Positions 53,612 to 63,438 of a DNA stretch of 64,000 bases are shown here, piece by piece. The notes beneath the pieces are model-generated. The model was not told where the DNA came from, did not search any database, and was given only the letters and a program-made list of their open reading frames with translations. The translations under genes were made by a program, and so were the position numbers. Where the stretch lies: NCBI RefSeq assembly GCF_963678865.1, contig NZ_OY787459.1, forward strand, positions 1,640,501-1,704,500. Direction: 5' to 3'. Position 1 is the stretch's first letter, and each line of letters begins with the position of its first letter. Source of the stretch: Maridesulfovibrio sp. (GTDB lineage Bacteria > Desulfobacterota > Desulfovibrionia > Desulfovibrionales > Desulfovibrionaceae).

Positions 53612-53791
53612 TTTTTTACTATTCTTTTAATAATTACCATAGATCCTTTGTTGTTGGCTAGCATTCATTAAAATTTTAAGCTTTGAATCTGCTGACCCAA
53701 AAGGCAAATCTTGAACAATTGCATAAACACATGTACAATCGTATACACAGTATATTAGATTTGAACACTTTTTAAACACAGAGAAAGATTC

Positions 53792-55165
53792 ATGACCGAG
53801 CAGGACATAGACCTCTATATAAGGGAAATTCTTGATACCATGAATGACGGACTGATCATCGTCCGCCCGGACGGAACCATAATGATGATTAATTCTGCTC
53901 TGCTACGCATGACCGGATTTAAAAAGGAGGACCTGCTGAACAAGCCCTGCTCGGTTCTCGGTTGTGATGCCTGCCGCAGAGTTCGGGAACAGGCTCCCGG
54001 ACACTGGTGCGGGCTGTTTAAAAAACGAAAGGAAAGCCGCAAAAACTGCCACATTATCGATAAAAACGGCAATTACCTGCATGTTCTCAAAAACGCTTCC
54101 CTGCTCAGGGATGATGAAGGCAAGATACTGGGTGCAGTGGAAACAGTCACCGACATTTCAGAACTGGACCGCAAGGAGCTGAAAATAAGAGAACTTTCCC
54201 GAAAGCTGCAGCATGAAGAAGGAAAGTTCTGCGGATTCGTGGGTCATTCCCCGGCCATGCAGAAAGTCTACACTCTGCTGCGCAAGGCGGCCCGCTCCGA
54301 TGCTCCGGTGATCATTTACGGCGAATCGGGAACGGGCAAGGAACTTGCTGCACAGGCCATCCATGAACTCAGCCCGCGGGCAGACAAACCCTTTGTACAA
54401 CTTAACTGTGCCGCACTTAATGAATCACTGCTGGAAAGTGAACTGTTCGGACATGTAAAGGGTGCGTTTACCGGGGCCTACCGCCACAGGCAGGGGCGTT
54501 TTGAAGAGGCGGCGGACGGTTCCATATTTCTGGATGAAATCGGGGATATACCGTTACCCATTCAGGTAAAATTACTACGCGTGCTGGAAACCAGATCCTT
54601 TGAGAGGGTCGGGGAGAATATAAACCTGTCCATGGATGCAAGGCTGATTACAGCCACTAATCAGGATATACGCAGGCTTGTGCATGAAAAACAATTCCGC
54701 GAAGATTTTTTCTTCCGCATAAACGTGATCCCGGTGTACCTGCCCCCCTTACGAGACCGCAAAGAAGACCTGCCTCTGCTGGTGGACCATTTTATTCACA
54801 TGAACAACCATATTGATAAAGCTGAAAGCCCGACACCGGAGACCATGCGCAAACTGATGGATTATGATTGGCCCGGTAATATACGAGAACTTAAAAGCGC
54901 ACTGGAATACGCCGCTGTGGTCAAAGACAGCGGCCCGATACAACCCGAACACCTGCCGCCACAAATCGGGGAAGCAGACCGCCATACCCAACAGCCGGAT
55001 CAGGTCGGCACAACTATTCAGCCGGACGAAAAACAGGAATTAATCAACGCACTGAAAAAGGCCGGAGGCAACAAGAGTAAAGCTGCAAAGATTCTGGGGG
55101 TCAGCCGGGGAACCATTCATAACCGCATGCGCAAATATACGGTCAAATATGGGTTGAACGAATAG
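53792..55165 (+). CDS. PAS-domain sigma-54-dependent activator
   Basis: 457 residues: PAS domain at 8-130 with a Cys-rich insertion ([12 protein letters not shown]...[10 protein letters not shown]...NCH) that could hold a metal or act as a redox sensor; AAA+ domain with Walker A GESGTGKE at about 180, GAFTGA at about 224-229 and Walker [13 protein letters not shown]-terminal Fis-type helix-turn-helix ([20 protein letters not shown]). Divergent from the octaheme operon and its probable activator, sensing perhaps the electron acceptor or redox state. Confidence 0.92.
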   Translation: MTEQDIDLYIREILDTMNDGLIIVRPDGTIMMINSALLRMTGFKKEDLLNKPCSVLGCDACRRVREQAPGHWCGLFKKRKESRKNCHIIDKNGNYLHVLKNASLLRDDEGKILGAVETVTDISELDRKELKIRELSRKLQHEEGKFCGFVGHSPAMQKVYTLLRKAARSDAPVIIYGESGTGKELAAQAIHELSPRADKPFVQLNCAALNESLLESELFGHVKGAFTGAYRHRQGRFEEAADGSIFLDEIGDIPLPIQVKLLRVLETRSFERVGENINLSMDARLITATNQDIRRLVHEKQFREDFFFRINVIPVYLPPLRDRKEDLPLLVDHFIHMNNHIDKAESPTPETMRKLMDYDWPGNIRELKSALEYAAVVKDSGPIQPEHLPPQIGEADRHTQQPDQVGTTIQPDEKQELINALKKAGGNKSKAAKILGVSRGTIHNRMRKYTVKYGLNE

Positions 55166-55242
55166 CCTGTCCTCCGGCAGCCCTTACTACCACTGAATTT
55201 TATACTTAATTATTCTTGCAGGTTCCAAAATTATACAGTTGC

Positions 55243-55452
55243 CTACACTGGACATCCCGCCTGAATTTGAGTAAATAGTTTTCCAACATCGGGAAATAGC
55301 ATTCGCTGTTTCCACGCAAAGTCGCCGTACAACCATTTACACTGGCAATAGGGAATCCCAGTCCCGGAACCAGTCCGAAAGAAATCACATTTCTGCCCGC
55401 TTACATATCCGGCTCTGCAAGGCTGCATACCTTGGGACCGGACCGCAAGACC
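55243..55452 (-). CDS. Possible small Cys-rich protein
   Basis: About 69 residues starting MPGLAVRSQGMQPCRAG and containing CDFFRTG and a CQC pair, with a compact aromatic-rich C-terminal half (KWLYGDFAWKQRM). No clear ribosome site; an overlapping 60-residue frame on the same strand is about as open. Listed because it occupies the 55166-55579 gap between the activator and citrate synthase, which is otherwise empty. Confidence 0.25.
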   Translation of the reverse strand, partial: GLAVRSQGMQPCRAGYVSGQKCDFFRTGSGTGIPYCQCKWLYGDFAWKQRMLFPDVGKLFTQIQAGCPV

Positions 55453-55579
55453 CGGCATCAATCTGGTCTGCCTACTAGGAATTAGCTATACGCAAACTCC
55501 AGTTTGAATGCTGCGGAATTTTGCCCAAAAACAGAGAATACCCTATAGCGTGCGCAGACAATTAACGGGAGGACAAGAC

Positions 55580-56869
55580 ATGAGCGATAAAGACATTGCG
55601 ATCCTTAAGTATGACGGTAAAGAGTACAAACTGCCCGTAATCCACGGCACAGAAGGCGAAACCGGCATCGACATCACCAATCTTCGAACTCAGAGCGGGC
55701 TCATAACTTATGATCCCGGCTACGGTAACACAGGTTCATGCACAAGTAGAATTACCTTTGTAGACGGCGAAAAAGGCATTCTGCGCTATCGCGGTTACCC
55801 TATTGAAGACCTTGCAAAGCATGGTAAATTCATTGAAACAGCATGGCTGCTCATCTTCGGGGAACTTCCGCTTAAGGAAGATCTGGCACGCTTTTCCGCC
55901 CTGCTCACTGCAGAAGAACTCATCCATGAAGATCTTCGCCACCACTTTGAAGGCTTCCCGGCTCACCGCAACCAGCCCATGGCTATCCTCTCCGCTGTTA
56001 TCAACGCACTGGGCAGCCACAACCCGGACCTTAACGACATTACCGACAAGTCCGAATTCTTCCTCGCAGTTGGCAAAATCATTTCCAAGGTGCGGACAAT
56101 AGCAGCCTTTTCATACCGCAAATCCATTGGACGCCCATTCGTCTACCCGGACCCGGAGCTGAGCTATTGCCACAACTTCCTGCACATGATGTTCTCAATC
56201 CCTTACAAGCAGTATGATCCGCCAATAGAAGCAGTCAAAGCTCTCTCCCTTATCTTCCAACTGCACGCGGACCACGAGCAGAACTGCTCCACATCCACAG
56301 TAAGGATGGTCGGCTCCACACAGGCCAACATTTTCGCCTCGGTATCTTCCGGTATCTGCGCCCTCTGGGGACGTCTGCATGGAGGAGCCAACGCGGCGGT
56401 AATCGACATGCTCGAAACCATTAACAACGGCGATTACACCATCGATGAATACATCGAGAAGGTGAAACAGAAGGAATGCCGCCTTATGGGATTCGGGCAC
56501 CGCATATACAAGAGCTTTGACCCGCGCGCCAAAATCCTCAAAGAAGCTACTCATGACCTGCTTCAGCACGGATTCAGCGATGAACTGCTGGAGATCGCTA
56601 TGCAACTTGAGGAACGCGCCCTTTCCGATGACTACTTCGTTGAGCGTAAGCTCTATCCCAACGTGGACTTCTATTCCGGCATCATCCTGCGCGCACTGGG
56701 CATCCCGGTAACTATGTTCCCGGTAATGTTCGCCATTGGCCGCATGCCCGGCTGGATTGCCCACTGGTATGAAGATTACACCAACCCGACATCAAGAATT
56801 AATCGCCCGCGTCAGATTTACACTGGCGAAACTCCGAGAAATTACGTACCTATAGATTTCAGGAAGTAA
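55580..56869 (+). CDS. gltA: Citrate synthase
   Basis: 429 residues from the ATG with GGGAGG nine bases upstream; a reading 24 codons longer lacks a site. Type II citrate synthase pattern: GILRYRGYPIEDLAKHG, LHADHEQNCSTST, GRLHGGANAAVI and MGFGHRIYKSFDPRA, which carry the catalytic His/His/Asp environment. Condenses acetyl-CoA and oxaloacetate; in sulfate reducers mostly for glutamate synthesis. Monocistronic. Confidence 0.96.
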   Translation: MSDKDIAILKYDGKEYKLPVIHGTEGETGIDITNLRTQSGLITYDPGYGNTGSCTSRITFVDGEKGILRYRGYPIEDLAKHGKFIETAWLLIFGELPLKEDLARFSALLTAEELIHEDLRHHFEGFPAHRNQPMAILSAVINALGSHNPDLNDITDKSEFFLAVGKIISKVRTIAAFSYRKSIGRPFVYPDPELSYCHNFLHMMFSIPYKQYDPPIEAVKALSLIFQLHADHEQNCSTSTVRMVGSTQANIFASVSSGICALWGRLHGGANAAVIDMLETINNGDYTIDEYIEKVKQKECRLMGFGHRIYKSFDPRAKILKEATHDLLQHGFSDELLEIAMQLEERALSDDYFVERKLYPNVDFYSGIILRALGIPVTMFPVMFAIGRMPGWIAHWYEDYTNPTSRINRPRQIYTGETPRNYVPIDFRK

Positions 56870-56933
56870 ATCATGTCAGTATCATTCCGGGACTTATCCG
56901 GTCCCGGGATGATGGATATACCTACCCGGATAT

Positions 56934-56985
56934 GCCCGTAATCCCGTCCCGCACATGGGTCGGAATTACGGGCAAGACTTTTTTC
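56934..56985 (+). terminator. Terminator behind citrate synthase
   Basis: GCCCGTAAT pairs with ATTACGGGC over a structured loop, followed by six Ts. A second hairpin without T-run, ATCATTCCGGGAC / GTCCCGGGATGAT, sits upstream at 56881-56913. Confidence 0.75.
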
Positions 56986-57081
56986 AAGGAACTGCAATCC
57001 GAATTATTTTCAAAAAAATTCATTTTTTACAAAAAAAAGCTTGCATTTATCGGACGATATTTATAAACAGTTCTTCGCCGT

Positions 57082-57168
57082 GCCGAAGTGGTGGAATTGG
57101 TAGACACGCTAGGTTCAGGGTCTAGTGGAGGTTTCTCCGTGGAAGTTCGAGTCTTCTCTTCGGCACCA
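57082..57168 (+). tRNA. tRNA-Leu(CAG), copy 1
   Basis: 87 nt with encoded CCA. Acceptor stem GCCGAAG/CTTCGGC, D-arm GGTGGAATTGGTAGACACG, anticodon loop TTCAGGG (anticodon CAG), long variable arm (class II) and T-arm GTTCGAGTC. Identical to the copy at 63192-63278. Followed by its own terminator. Confidence 0.97.
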
Positions 57169-57176
57169 AATTTCTG

Positions 57177-57208
57177 AAAAAGCCGCAACAGATGTTGCGG
57201 CTTTTTTG
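57177..57208 (+). terminator. Terminator of tRNA-Leu copy 1
   Basis: AAGCCGCAACA-GA-TGTTGCGGCTT with a T-run. Confidence 0.88.
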
Positions 57209-57811
57209 TTTTTTTACAGACAGCCCAAAAGAAAACCCTTGACCCAACCACCCTTCAATGCTTATGGCTTCTCCAGTCCGTCCATATCCGGTTGTTTCGG
57301 GTCCAAAGAGACCCGGATGTTTATAGCAAGGACAGTGTACCTGAAGTCGTACTCCGTCCTTATGTGACGATGACCCTGAAACCTAATAAAGAGATTGGGA
57401 CCAGTTATGCAGGCAGTTCGCCTTGCTGTTTCAGGGAGAGTATGATCTGCCTTTGTTGTGTTTTTTACCCACCTTTTGTAGATCGAGATAACCGGACGGT
57501 CCCTCCAAAAATACCGGACATTTATTACGGTAGCTAAAAACCTCCCCTGCGATTAAGGGGCTGGTACTGCTTTATTTTTTCACCCCATTTCCGCAAGACC
57601 GGAACACCCCCGGATCAGACCGCATGTGCGGTTTGCTGATTCGTGTTGCTGTACTTTTGCCAGTGATAACAAACGCCCCGATTTAATATATCCGGACCAG
57701 CTGAAACGGGAATAAACACGCGTACAGCCAAATGCTGCGCGCGCCTGTGTTTTTTTGCCCTTTTAATACAACTTTTTTATTTTCACTACATCCTAGAGAG
57801 ACAGATAAATC
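57209..57811. other. Gene-free region / long leader of the DEAD-box helicase gene
   Basis: About 600 bp with no convincing gene. The 3' part (about 57540-57811) directly precedes the helicase and may be a long cold-shock-type 5' UTR, as many DEAD-box helicase genes have. The 5' part (57220-57540) has short open frames without ribosome sites. Confidence 0.4.
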
Positions 57812-59377
57812 ATGGAAAAATTCAGAAACCTCGGCCTTTCCGACACTATTATTGAAGCCCTTGAAAAAAAAGGCTTCACTGAACCCACCCCTATTCAGGA
57901 AAAGACCATCCCCATGCTCCTTTCCGGAGAAAAGGATATTGTCGGCCAGGCTCAGACCGGAACCGGTAAAACCGCAGCTTTCGGCCTTCCCATAATTGAA
58001 AACATACGCGACGGAGCCAACCATGTTCAGGCCATTATCCTGACACCGACCCGAGAACTGGCCCTGCAGGTTGCGGATGAAATCATTTCTTTCCGCGGCA
58101 AGCGTAAAGTATACGTAGCCACCGTTTACGGTGGGCAGCCCATGCTCCCGCAGCTGAAAGCCCTCAAGCGCGGCGCGGATATCGTAGTCGGTACTCCCGG
58201 CCGTGTGCTGGACCATATCCGCCGCGGCACCCTTGACCTCTCACAGATCAACAACTTCGTGCTCGATGAAGCTGACGAAATGTGCAACATGGGCTTCCTC
58301 GAGGAAGTTTCCGAAATTATGGAAAATGCCGGCGAAAACCACCGAACCCTGCTCTTTTCCGCCACCATGCCTCGTGAAGTAATGAATATCGCCAAGAAAT
58401 TCATGGGCGACTACGATGTTATCGCAGTTAAACGCGAAAAAGACGAAGCACCGCTGACCGAACTGATTTTCCACGAAGTAAACGAACGTGACCGCTTTGA
58501 AGCTCTCTGCCGTGTTGTTGACGCACAGGCTGAATTTTACGGACTGGTCTTCTGCCGCACCCGCGCCGATGCAGACAACGTTGCCGGAGCACTGGGAGAA
58601 CGCGGTTATCCTGCAGAACCCATTCATGGAGATCTTTCTCAGGCCCGCCGCGAAGACATCCTCAAACGTTTCCGCAACCGCCGCTGTAAAATCCTTGTTG
58701 CAACCGATGTTGCCGCCCGCGGCATCGACGTGCCGGACCTCACACATGTAGTCAACTTTGCCCTGCCGCAGGATCCCCAGAGCTTTGTTCACCGCGTGGG
58801 CCGCACCGGACGCGCAGGCAAGAAAGGTGTTGCAGTTACCCTTATCTCCCCACGCGAATTCGGCAAGCTTCGCTACATCACCAAAGTAACCAAGCTCCGC
58901 ATAGACAAGAAACCGCTGCCGACCATCGATCAGGTCATAGATGTTAAAAAATCCCGTATGGGTGCTGAACTCAGCGAAATTGTTGAATCAGGTGAGCATC
59001 TTTCTTATCTCGACCTTGCCCACGAACTGCTTGAGGGAGTTGATCCCATTGAAGCTGTAGCCGCACTGCTCAAGCACTCTCAGGGCAGCGTTCTTGATAA
59101 ACGCAGCTACCATAAAATCGAAGAATGCGGAGGCCCCAACGCCAACCGCGGTCGGGTACGTTTCACCGCCCACATTGGCCGGGCACACGGCATGACTCCG
59201 CGCAAGCTGGTGGACATGATCTGCCGCCGTTCCCGCATCAATCCCGTACGCATTCAGCATGTAAAGATTCAGGGACGCCAGTCCACCTTTACTGTTCCTG
59301 CAGGCGATTCCGACAACGTGATGAGTTCCGTGAACAGAGCGTCCAATAACGAAAGACCTTTGCTCAGAAAAGGCTAA
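57812..59377 (+). CDS. deaD: DEAD-box ATP-dependent RNA helicase (DeaD/CsdA type)
   Basis: 521 residues. Q motif FTEPTPIQEKTIP, Walker A AQTGTGKT at 47-54, PTRELALQ, DEAD in VLDEADEM, SAT, then VATDVAARGIDVP and HRVGRTGRAGKKG. The C-terminal extension (about 440-515) is a DbpA-type RNA-binding domain. Unwinds structured RNA in ribosome assembly and mRNA decay, especially in the cold. Ends with an arginine-containing short tail. Convergent with the cytochrome genes. Confidence 0.95.
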   Translation: MEKFRNLGLSDTIIEALEKKGFTEPTPIQEKTIPMLLSGEKDIVGQAQTGTGKTAAFGLPIIENIRDGANHVQAIILTPTRELALQVADEIISFRGKRKVYVATVYGGQPMLPQLKALKRGADIVVGTPGRVLDHIRRGTLDLSQINNFVLDEADEMCNMGFLEEVSEIMENAGENHRTLLFSATMPREVMNIAKKFMGDYDVIAVKREKDEAPLTELIFHEVNERDRFEALCRVVDAQAEFYGLVFCRTRADADNVAGALGERGYPAEPIHGDLSQARREDILKRFRNRRCKILVATDVAARGIDVPDLTHVVNFALPQDPQSFVHRVGRTGRAGKKGVAVTLISPREFGKLRYITKVTKLRIDKKPLPTIDQVIDVKKSRMGAELSEIVESGEHLSYLDLAHELLEGVDPIEAVAALLKHSQGSVLDKRSYHKIEECGGPNANRGRVRFTAHIGRAHGMTPRKLVDMICRRSRINPVRIQHVKIQGRQSTFTVPAGDSDNVMSSVNRASNNERPLLRKG

Positions 59378-59431
59378 TATCCAGCTCGCTGCAGTTTAGT
59401 CTTATTTCGGTTAAGAACCCGATATAAAAAT

Positions 59432-59461
59432 GCCCCCGGAACCATGTTCCGGGGGCTTATC
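59432..59461. terminator. Bidirectional terminator between helicase and cytochrome genes
   Basis: Perfect 11-bp stem GCCCCCGGAAC-CAT-GTTCCGGGGGC. The minus strand continues ATTTTTATA, the plus strand TTATCTTATT, so it can serve both converging transcripts. Confidence 0.8.
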
Positions 59462-59464
59462 TTA

Positions 59465-61930
59465 TTATTCAAGTCCCATTCCCGGATGGTGAGCGGGATA
59501 ACCCATTTCATCTTCATGGCAGACCGTGCAGGTTCCGGCGGCCCCAATTGGCTGAGCTTCGCCCATGTATTGCAGAGGACGCAGATTGTCTCGTTCATCT
59601 GTTGCCGGGAAGACAGCATGCGGCGCATTATGGCAGGCCGCACACATCACGGCATCCATTTCATCCCTGCGGTTGCGGAAAAGACCTGCCTTGTCTGCAG
59701 TCCATTCATTAAAGGCGGAATCCGACTCAGGAGCACCGAATTCCACATGACAGGTCAGACAATCGGGCTGTTGATCATGGGGCTGACGGGCATGTATTTC
59801 ATCCAGACTGAACTCAACCGGAGTAATCAACTTCATAAGCCTTGTGGCCACAAGCTTCTGCTCTTCACCCTTAAGCAGGGCAAGGGCATGGTTTTCCATT
59901 ACCCCGTGACAATTCACGCACTCCATCCCCGCATCAACATGCACTCCGCGCAGGCTCTCCTGCGGATGGCAGGACATGCAGGCATCGTTGGATTTTCCAG
60001 ACAGATAAACTGCATGAAAACCGTGCAGGACCGTTGACAGATTAAGCTGCATCTCTCCATCATGGCATCCCATGCAGTCGATCACTTCGCTGTTCTTCAG
60101 CCGTTTCCTGAAATCAGTATTGTTATCCCGGTCATGAACAGTAACTATGTCCGCTGCAGTCTGCGCTGAGAACCCTCCCTGTTCGGGGAAATTCCAACCA
60201 CCGCCATGACACTTATTGCAGCCCGGACGGGTAGAAACAGGAAGCACAATAGTTGTTGCGGCGAGGACATTTCCATCCGCGTCAACAGCCTGCACATCCA
60301 AAGGAGGCAGAGGCTGGTACCCTTCCATGGTGTAAGGCAGTATCTCAAGGGGAGCGGACTGGAAGTACCCGTCTTCAGGACTCAATTCGAAAGTTTCATC
60401 CATGCCCTGCGGCTTGCAGACTATTTTCACATCATCAGTAACTATTTCCGGAGAATCCCCACGCAAAATGAGCTGCGCACGGACAATGCTGCCCTTGTCG
60501 GAAATAGTCATGGTCCGGTCTTTATCAATGATCAGGCGCAGGCCCTCCAACGGCCAGGCCATGAGCACATATTCCTGCTTCGGATCGAAAGACGCAGCTG
60601 TAAGCTCAGATTCCTCCGTTGCAGGCAAGGCAGGATCTTTTTGCGGTCCTAAGGAATAGATATAATCCGCCAAAGCCGAGCGTTCCTGAGCTGTGCCAAG
60701 GAATTCCGGCATGTATCTGTTCAGTTTTCCCATGCCGGAAATAAACGCATCCAGCCCGGCAGCAGTGTATTTTGATGTCCGGGGAACTATATCATTCATG
60801 GGACCATTTACTGCGTGACAAGGCGCACACTGCATCTGATAAAGCCATGATCCGGCTCTTAAGCGGTTTTCAGGGCTGATTTCGCGTAAATCCTGAGGCA
60901 CCCATTTGGAATTTTGCAGGATGGATTTACCTTTCAGTTCTTCGGCCTGTTCTACAGTTATATTGGTTGAATAGACCTCCCCCCAAATAACAAAGGGCTT
61001 ACGTCCTGCTTCGCGTATGAATTCAAATGATCCGTAAAAAAGAAGGGCAACCACCAGCATGACCATAGCCGAGCTGAAATTCACCCTTCGCGGAGCACAT
61101 ACAGCCATAAACAGTCCGCCGATAAGAATAACCGGGGTAGTGTACTTAAAAATCTGTATGAAAAAAGCGACCCGGTGGGATTTGTGGACCACCAGCATGG
61201 CCTGCTCTGCAGGCAGAGAGTTCAGGTACCAGTAACCGGATAAAACGGTCAGTATCAATCCGGTCAGGGTCCATATTCCGCAGAAACGGACCAGCATGCA
61301 GCGCAGGCTCCTTTCCTTGATCCGTGCGGCAGTCACAAAACCGAATAACCCGGCCAGCATTCCGCAAAGAGCAGTGCGGAAAAAGAGCGCCGGCCAGAAA
61401 GTGGGATTAAATATGGCATCCCAGAAATTTCGGGTTTCCTGCCACACACCGGGGGTAAGCATGAAAGAAACAACACCGTTAATGGTCAAAAGAGAAAGGA
61501 ATGCGAAAAGAAAATAAAACCAACCAATAATCAGGTGATCGCGGCGGTTCATTTTTTCCCAATAATAGTAATAGATGAGCAATGCCACAATCTCGCCCAC
61601 AAACCAGACCCATTCAGTTGCCCACGCAAATAGAAATTCACGCACCAAGACAAGAGTCCCCTGCGGACTGAGCAAGGCCATTATGAACCAGAGAGCCACC
61701 CCGCTTCCTCCGCCGAAAACCATGGTCAGCAGCAGGAAAAATTTGGAATGTTTTTTCACATAATCAAGCAACTCACTGGAACCGGTGCTGTATGCCAGCT
61801 TTTCAGTCACAACCAGAAAAAGTCCGCCGCCTACAGCGAATTGGGCTACAAAAACATGCAGGGTCGCAATCAGCGCGATCCAGAAACCGCCACCGAAAGT
61901 TGTCAGGTGCCAGATTGGATATTCCATCAT
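59465..61930 (-). CDS. CydA-like cytochrome bd-type subunit fused to an octaheme c-type cytochrome
   Basis: 821 residues. N-terminal half (1-330): nine or so membrane helices with the CydA-like start IALIATLHVFVAQFAVGGG, whose His resembles the b-heme ligand of cytochrome bd subunit I. C-terminal half: eight CxxCH motifs (CAPCH, CNKCH, CMGCH, CMSCH, CVNCH, CLTCH, CAACH, CTVCH) facing the periplasm. No typical Q-loop (GRQPW) is visible, so an oxygen-reducing quinol oxidase is doubtful; quinol-to-cytochrome electron transfer is more likely. The start overlaps the upstream partner gene (TAATG). Confidence 0.85.
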   Translation of the reverse strand: MMEYPIWHLTTFGGGFWIALIATLHVFVAQFAVGGGLFLVVTEKLAYSTGSSELLDYVKKHSKFFLLLTMVFGGGSGVALWFIMALLSPQGTLVLVREFLFAWATEWVWFVGEIVALLIYYYYWEKMNRRDHLIIGWFYFLFAFLSLLTINGVVSFMLTPGVWQETRNFWDAIFNPTFWPALFFRTALCGMLAGLFGFVTAARIKERSLRCMLVRFCGIWTLTGLILTVLSGYWYLNSLPAEQAMLVVHKSHRVAFFIQIFKYTTPVILIGGLFMAVCAPRRVNFSSAMVMLVVALLFYGSFEFIREAGRKPFVIWGEVYSTNITVEQAEELKGKSILQNSKWVPQDLREISPENRLRAGSWLYQMQCAPCHAVNGPMNDIVPRTSKYTAAGLDAFISGMGKLNRYMPEFLGTAQERSALADYIYSLGPQKDPALPATEESELTAASFDPKQEYVLMAWPLEGLRLIIDKDRTMTISDKGSIVRAQLILRGDSPEIVTDDVKIVCKPQGMDETFELSPEDGYFQSAPLEILPYTMEGYQPLPPLDVQAVDADGNVLAATTIVLPVSTRPGCNKCHGGGWNFPEQGGFSAQTAADIVTVHDRDNNTDFRKRLKNSEVIDCMGCHDGEMQLNLSTVLHGFHAVYLSGKSNDACMSCHPQESLRGVHVDAGMECVNCHGVMENHALALLKGEEQKLVATRLMKLITPVEFSLDEIHARQPHDQQPDCLTCHVEFGAPESDSAFNEWTADKAGLFRNRRDEMDAVMCAACHNAPHAVFPATDERDNLRPLQYMGEAQPIGAAGTCTVCHEDEMGYPAHHPGMGLE

Positions 61931-62970
61931 TAACTCCTTTCAGCTCTGCGCATGAGTTTCAACATGTAGACGATGCAGAATCCGCCCACTATCAGTGAAG
62001 CAATGAATAACATGAAAGGTTCCCACTGCCCGGAGACAGGGGCTGTATCAAGGGTAAAATAAGGTTCAAGATATTTCTGCCGGACAAGGTGACGCATGGT
62101 TGCCATTACCGGAACAATAAAAACAGTTGCTGCCGTGGCAAAGTAGACGTTCTTAGTGAATCCGGCATGAAGCATGCCGAATGTTGCCAGCAGTCCTACA
62201 CAAAGCAGAACTGTGGCAGATAGGTTTCCACCCATGAATATGAGCATTACATCTCTGGGCAGGGCCAGCAGAAACCAGCAGCCCATCCCCACGTTCACAA
62301 GTGTAGAACGCGAGAACCACTTCATGCCCGTACCTTCAATATCGGAATTACCTTTGCGCTTACCCACAAGAGCCACAAAAAGTCCGCCCACAGCCAGTGC
62401 GGATACGGCAAAATGCATGAACCGGGGATAAAGCACCGGATCATGAAGATTGAGGACAAATCCGTGCGGATCATTGAAATACTCTGCCCAGACTTCGGGC
62501 CGCAACATCAGGGTCATTTTATTGGAAAGCATGAAAGCGATGTAAGAAATCATTGCCAGCACAGCCAGCATCAGAATCTTGCGGCCACCTTCCCCAAGCT
62601 TTTCGTAGCGGTAATTATGAATGTAAAGACCGTAATAACCACAGATAAGCGCAGCTATGACTGCCAGCCAGAAGACTGCCATAAGTATGGAAGAGACATA
62701 GCTGAATTGACCATAGACCGCCTGCAAAAAAAGCAGAGGCGGCACTCCTGCATTGATGGCAAGAGCCAGCAGGGTCGGCAGTTTGCGGGAAATATTTCGC
62801 GAAACCGGGGTGCCGCCGGAAAGTGAATGGATAAAAACAATGGTAGCCCCGCCGAAAAAAGCATTCATAAGCAGCAGGTGGGCAGAAAAAGTTATGATTG
62901 AGAGCGTTACCGGCCAGATGGGATTTACAGAAATACCAATGGCAGCCGGAACCAGTGCAGACGGAGTCAT
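61930..62970 (-). CDS. CydA-like integral membrane partner subunit
   Basis: 346 residues from the ATG at 62970 (AGGGAG site; a start 25 codons earlier lacks one). About nine membrane helices. TFSAHLLLMNAFFGGATIV near the N terminus mirrors the LHVFVAQFAVGGG segment of the downstream subunit, so both seem to derive from CydA and could form a CydA-CydA'-type heterodimer. It is not CydB by pattern. Its stop codon overlaps the next start. Confidence 0.8.
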   Translation of the reverse strand: MTPSALVPAAIGISVNPIWPVTLSIITFSAHLLLMNAFFGGATIVFIHSLSGGTPVSRNISRKLPTLLALAINAGVPPLLFLQAVYGQFSYVSSILMAVFWLAVIAALICGYYGLYIHNYRYEKLGEGGRKILMLAVLAMISYIAFMLSNKMTLMLRPEVWAEYFNDPHGFVLNLHDPVLYPRFMHFAVSALAVGGLFVALVGKRKGNSDIEGTGMKWFSRSTLVNVGMGCWFLLALPRDVMLIFMGGNLSATVLLCVGLLATFGMLHAGFTKNVYFATAATVFIVPVMATMRHLVRQKYLEPYFTLDTAPVSGQWEPFMLFIASLIVGGFCIVYMLKLMRRAERS

Positions 62971-63191
62971 GGGTTCTCCCTGATTAAATTTCAAGTTTTG
63001 CTCTATATAACAGGAGAAATCATCCTTAACAATTAGAAACCCCATTATGATCGGATTGAACCTCCCCCTCTTCTCTGCCTATATCCATGAACCGGAAACT
63101 GTTTTGCCACCATTTTACAATTTATTTACGATTTAACAAAAAAAGTGCTTGCCAAAGCCGGCTGAAATACATAAACATCTCTCTACCGAGT

Positions 63192-63278
63192 GCCGAAGTG
63201 GTGGAATTGGTAGACACGCTAGGTTCAGGGTCTAGTGGAGGTTTCTCCGTGGAAGTTCGAGTCTTCTCTTCGGCACCA
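63192..63278 (+). tRNA. tRNA-Leu(CAG), copy 2
   Basis: Identical over all 87 nt to 57082-57168, including anticodon CAG and CCA. The 5' flank differs, while the terminator hairpin behind it is nearly the same. Confidence 0.97.
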
Positions 63279-63291
63279 CTCGTAAACAAAG

Positions 63292-63321
63292 AAAGCCGCA
63301 ACAAATGTTGCGGCTTTTTTC
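63292..63321 (+). terminator. Terminator of tRNA-Leu copy 2
   Basis: AAGCCGCAACA-AA-TGTTGCGGCTT with a T-run. Confidence 0.88.
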
Positions 63322-63438
63322 GTTGTTACCCCTAAGCCCTTTTCCCATCTAAAAGTGAAGCCCTCTCTCCATATTTCTAATGGAAAGATTTCATCATTCA
63401 TGTATACTTCTCACCTAACCCCAAAAGGAGAAACCAAG

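Noticed and set aside
57027..57251. 74-residue minus-strand frame containing EEKTRTSTEKPPLDPEPSVS
   Set aside because: It is the antisense translation of tRNA-Leu copy 1. The same spurious peptide appears antisense to copy 2 at 63122-63304.
57292..57537. 81-residue plus-strand frame before the helicase
   Set aside because: No ribosome site, odd composition and no conserved motif; more likely leader or spacer DNA.
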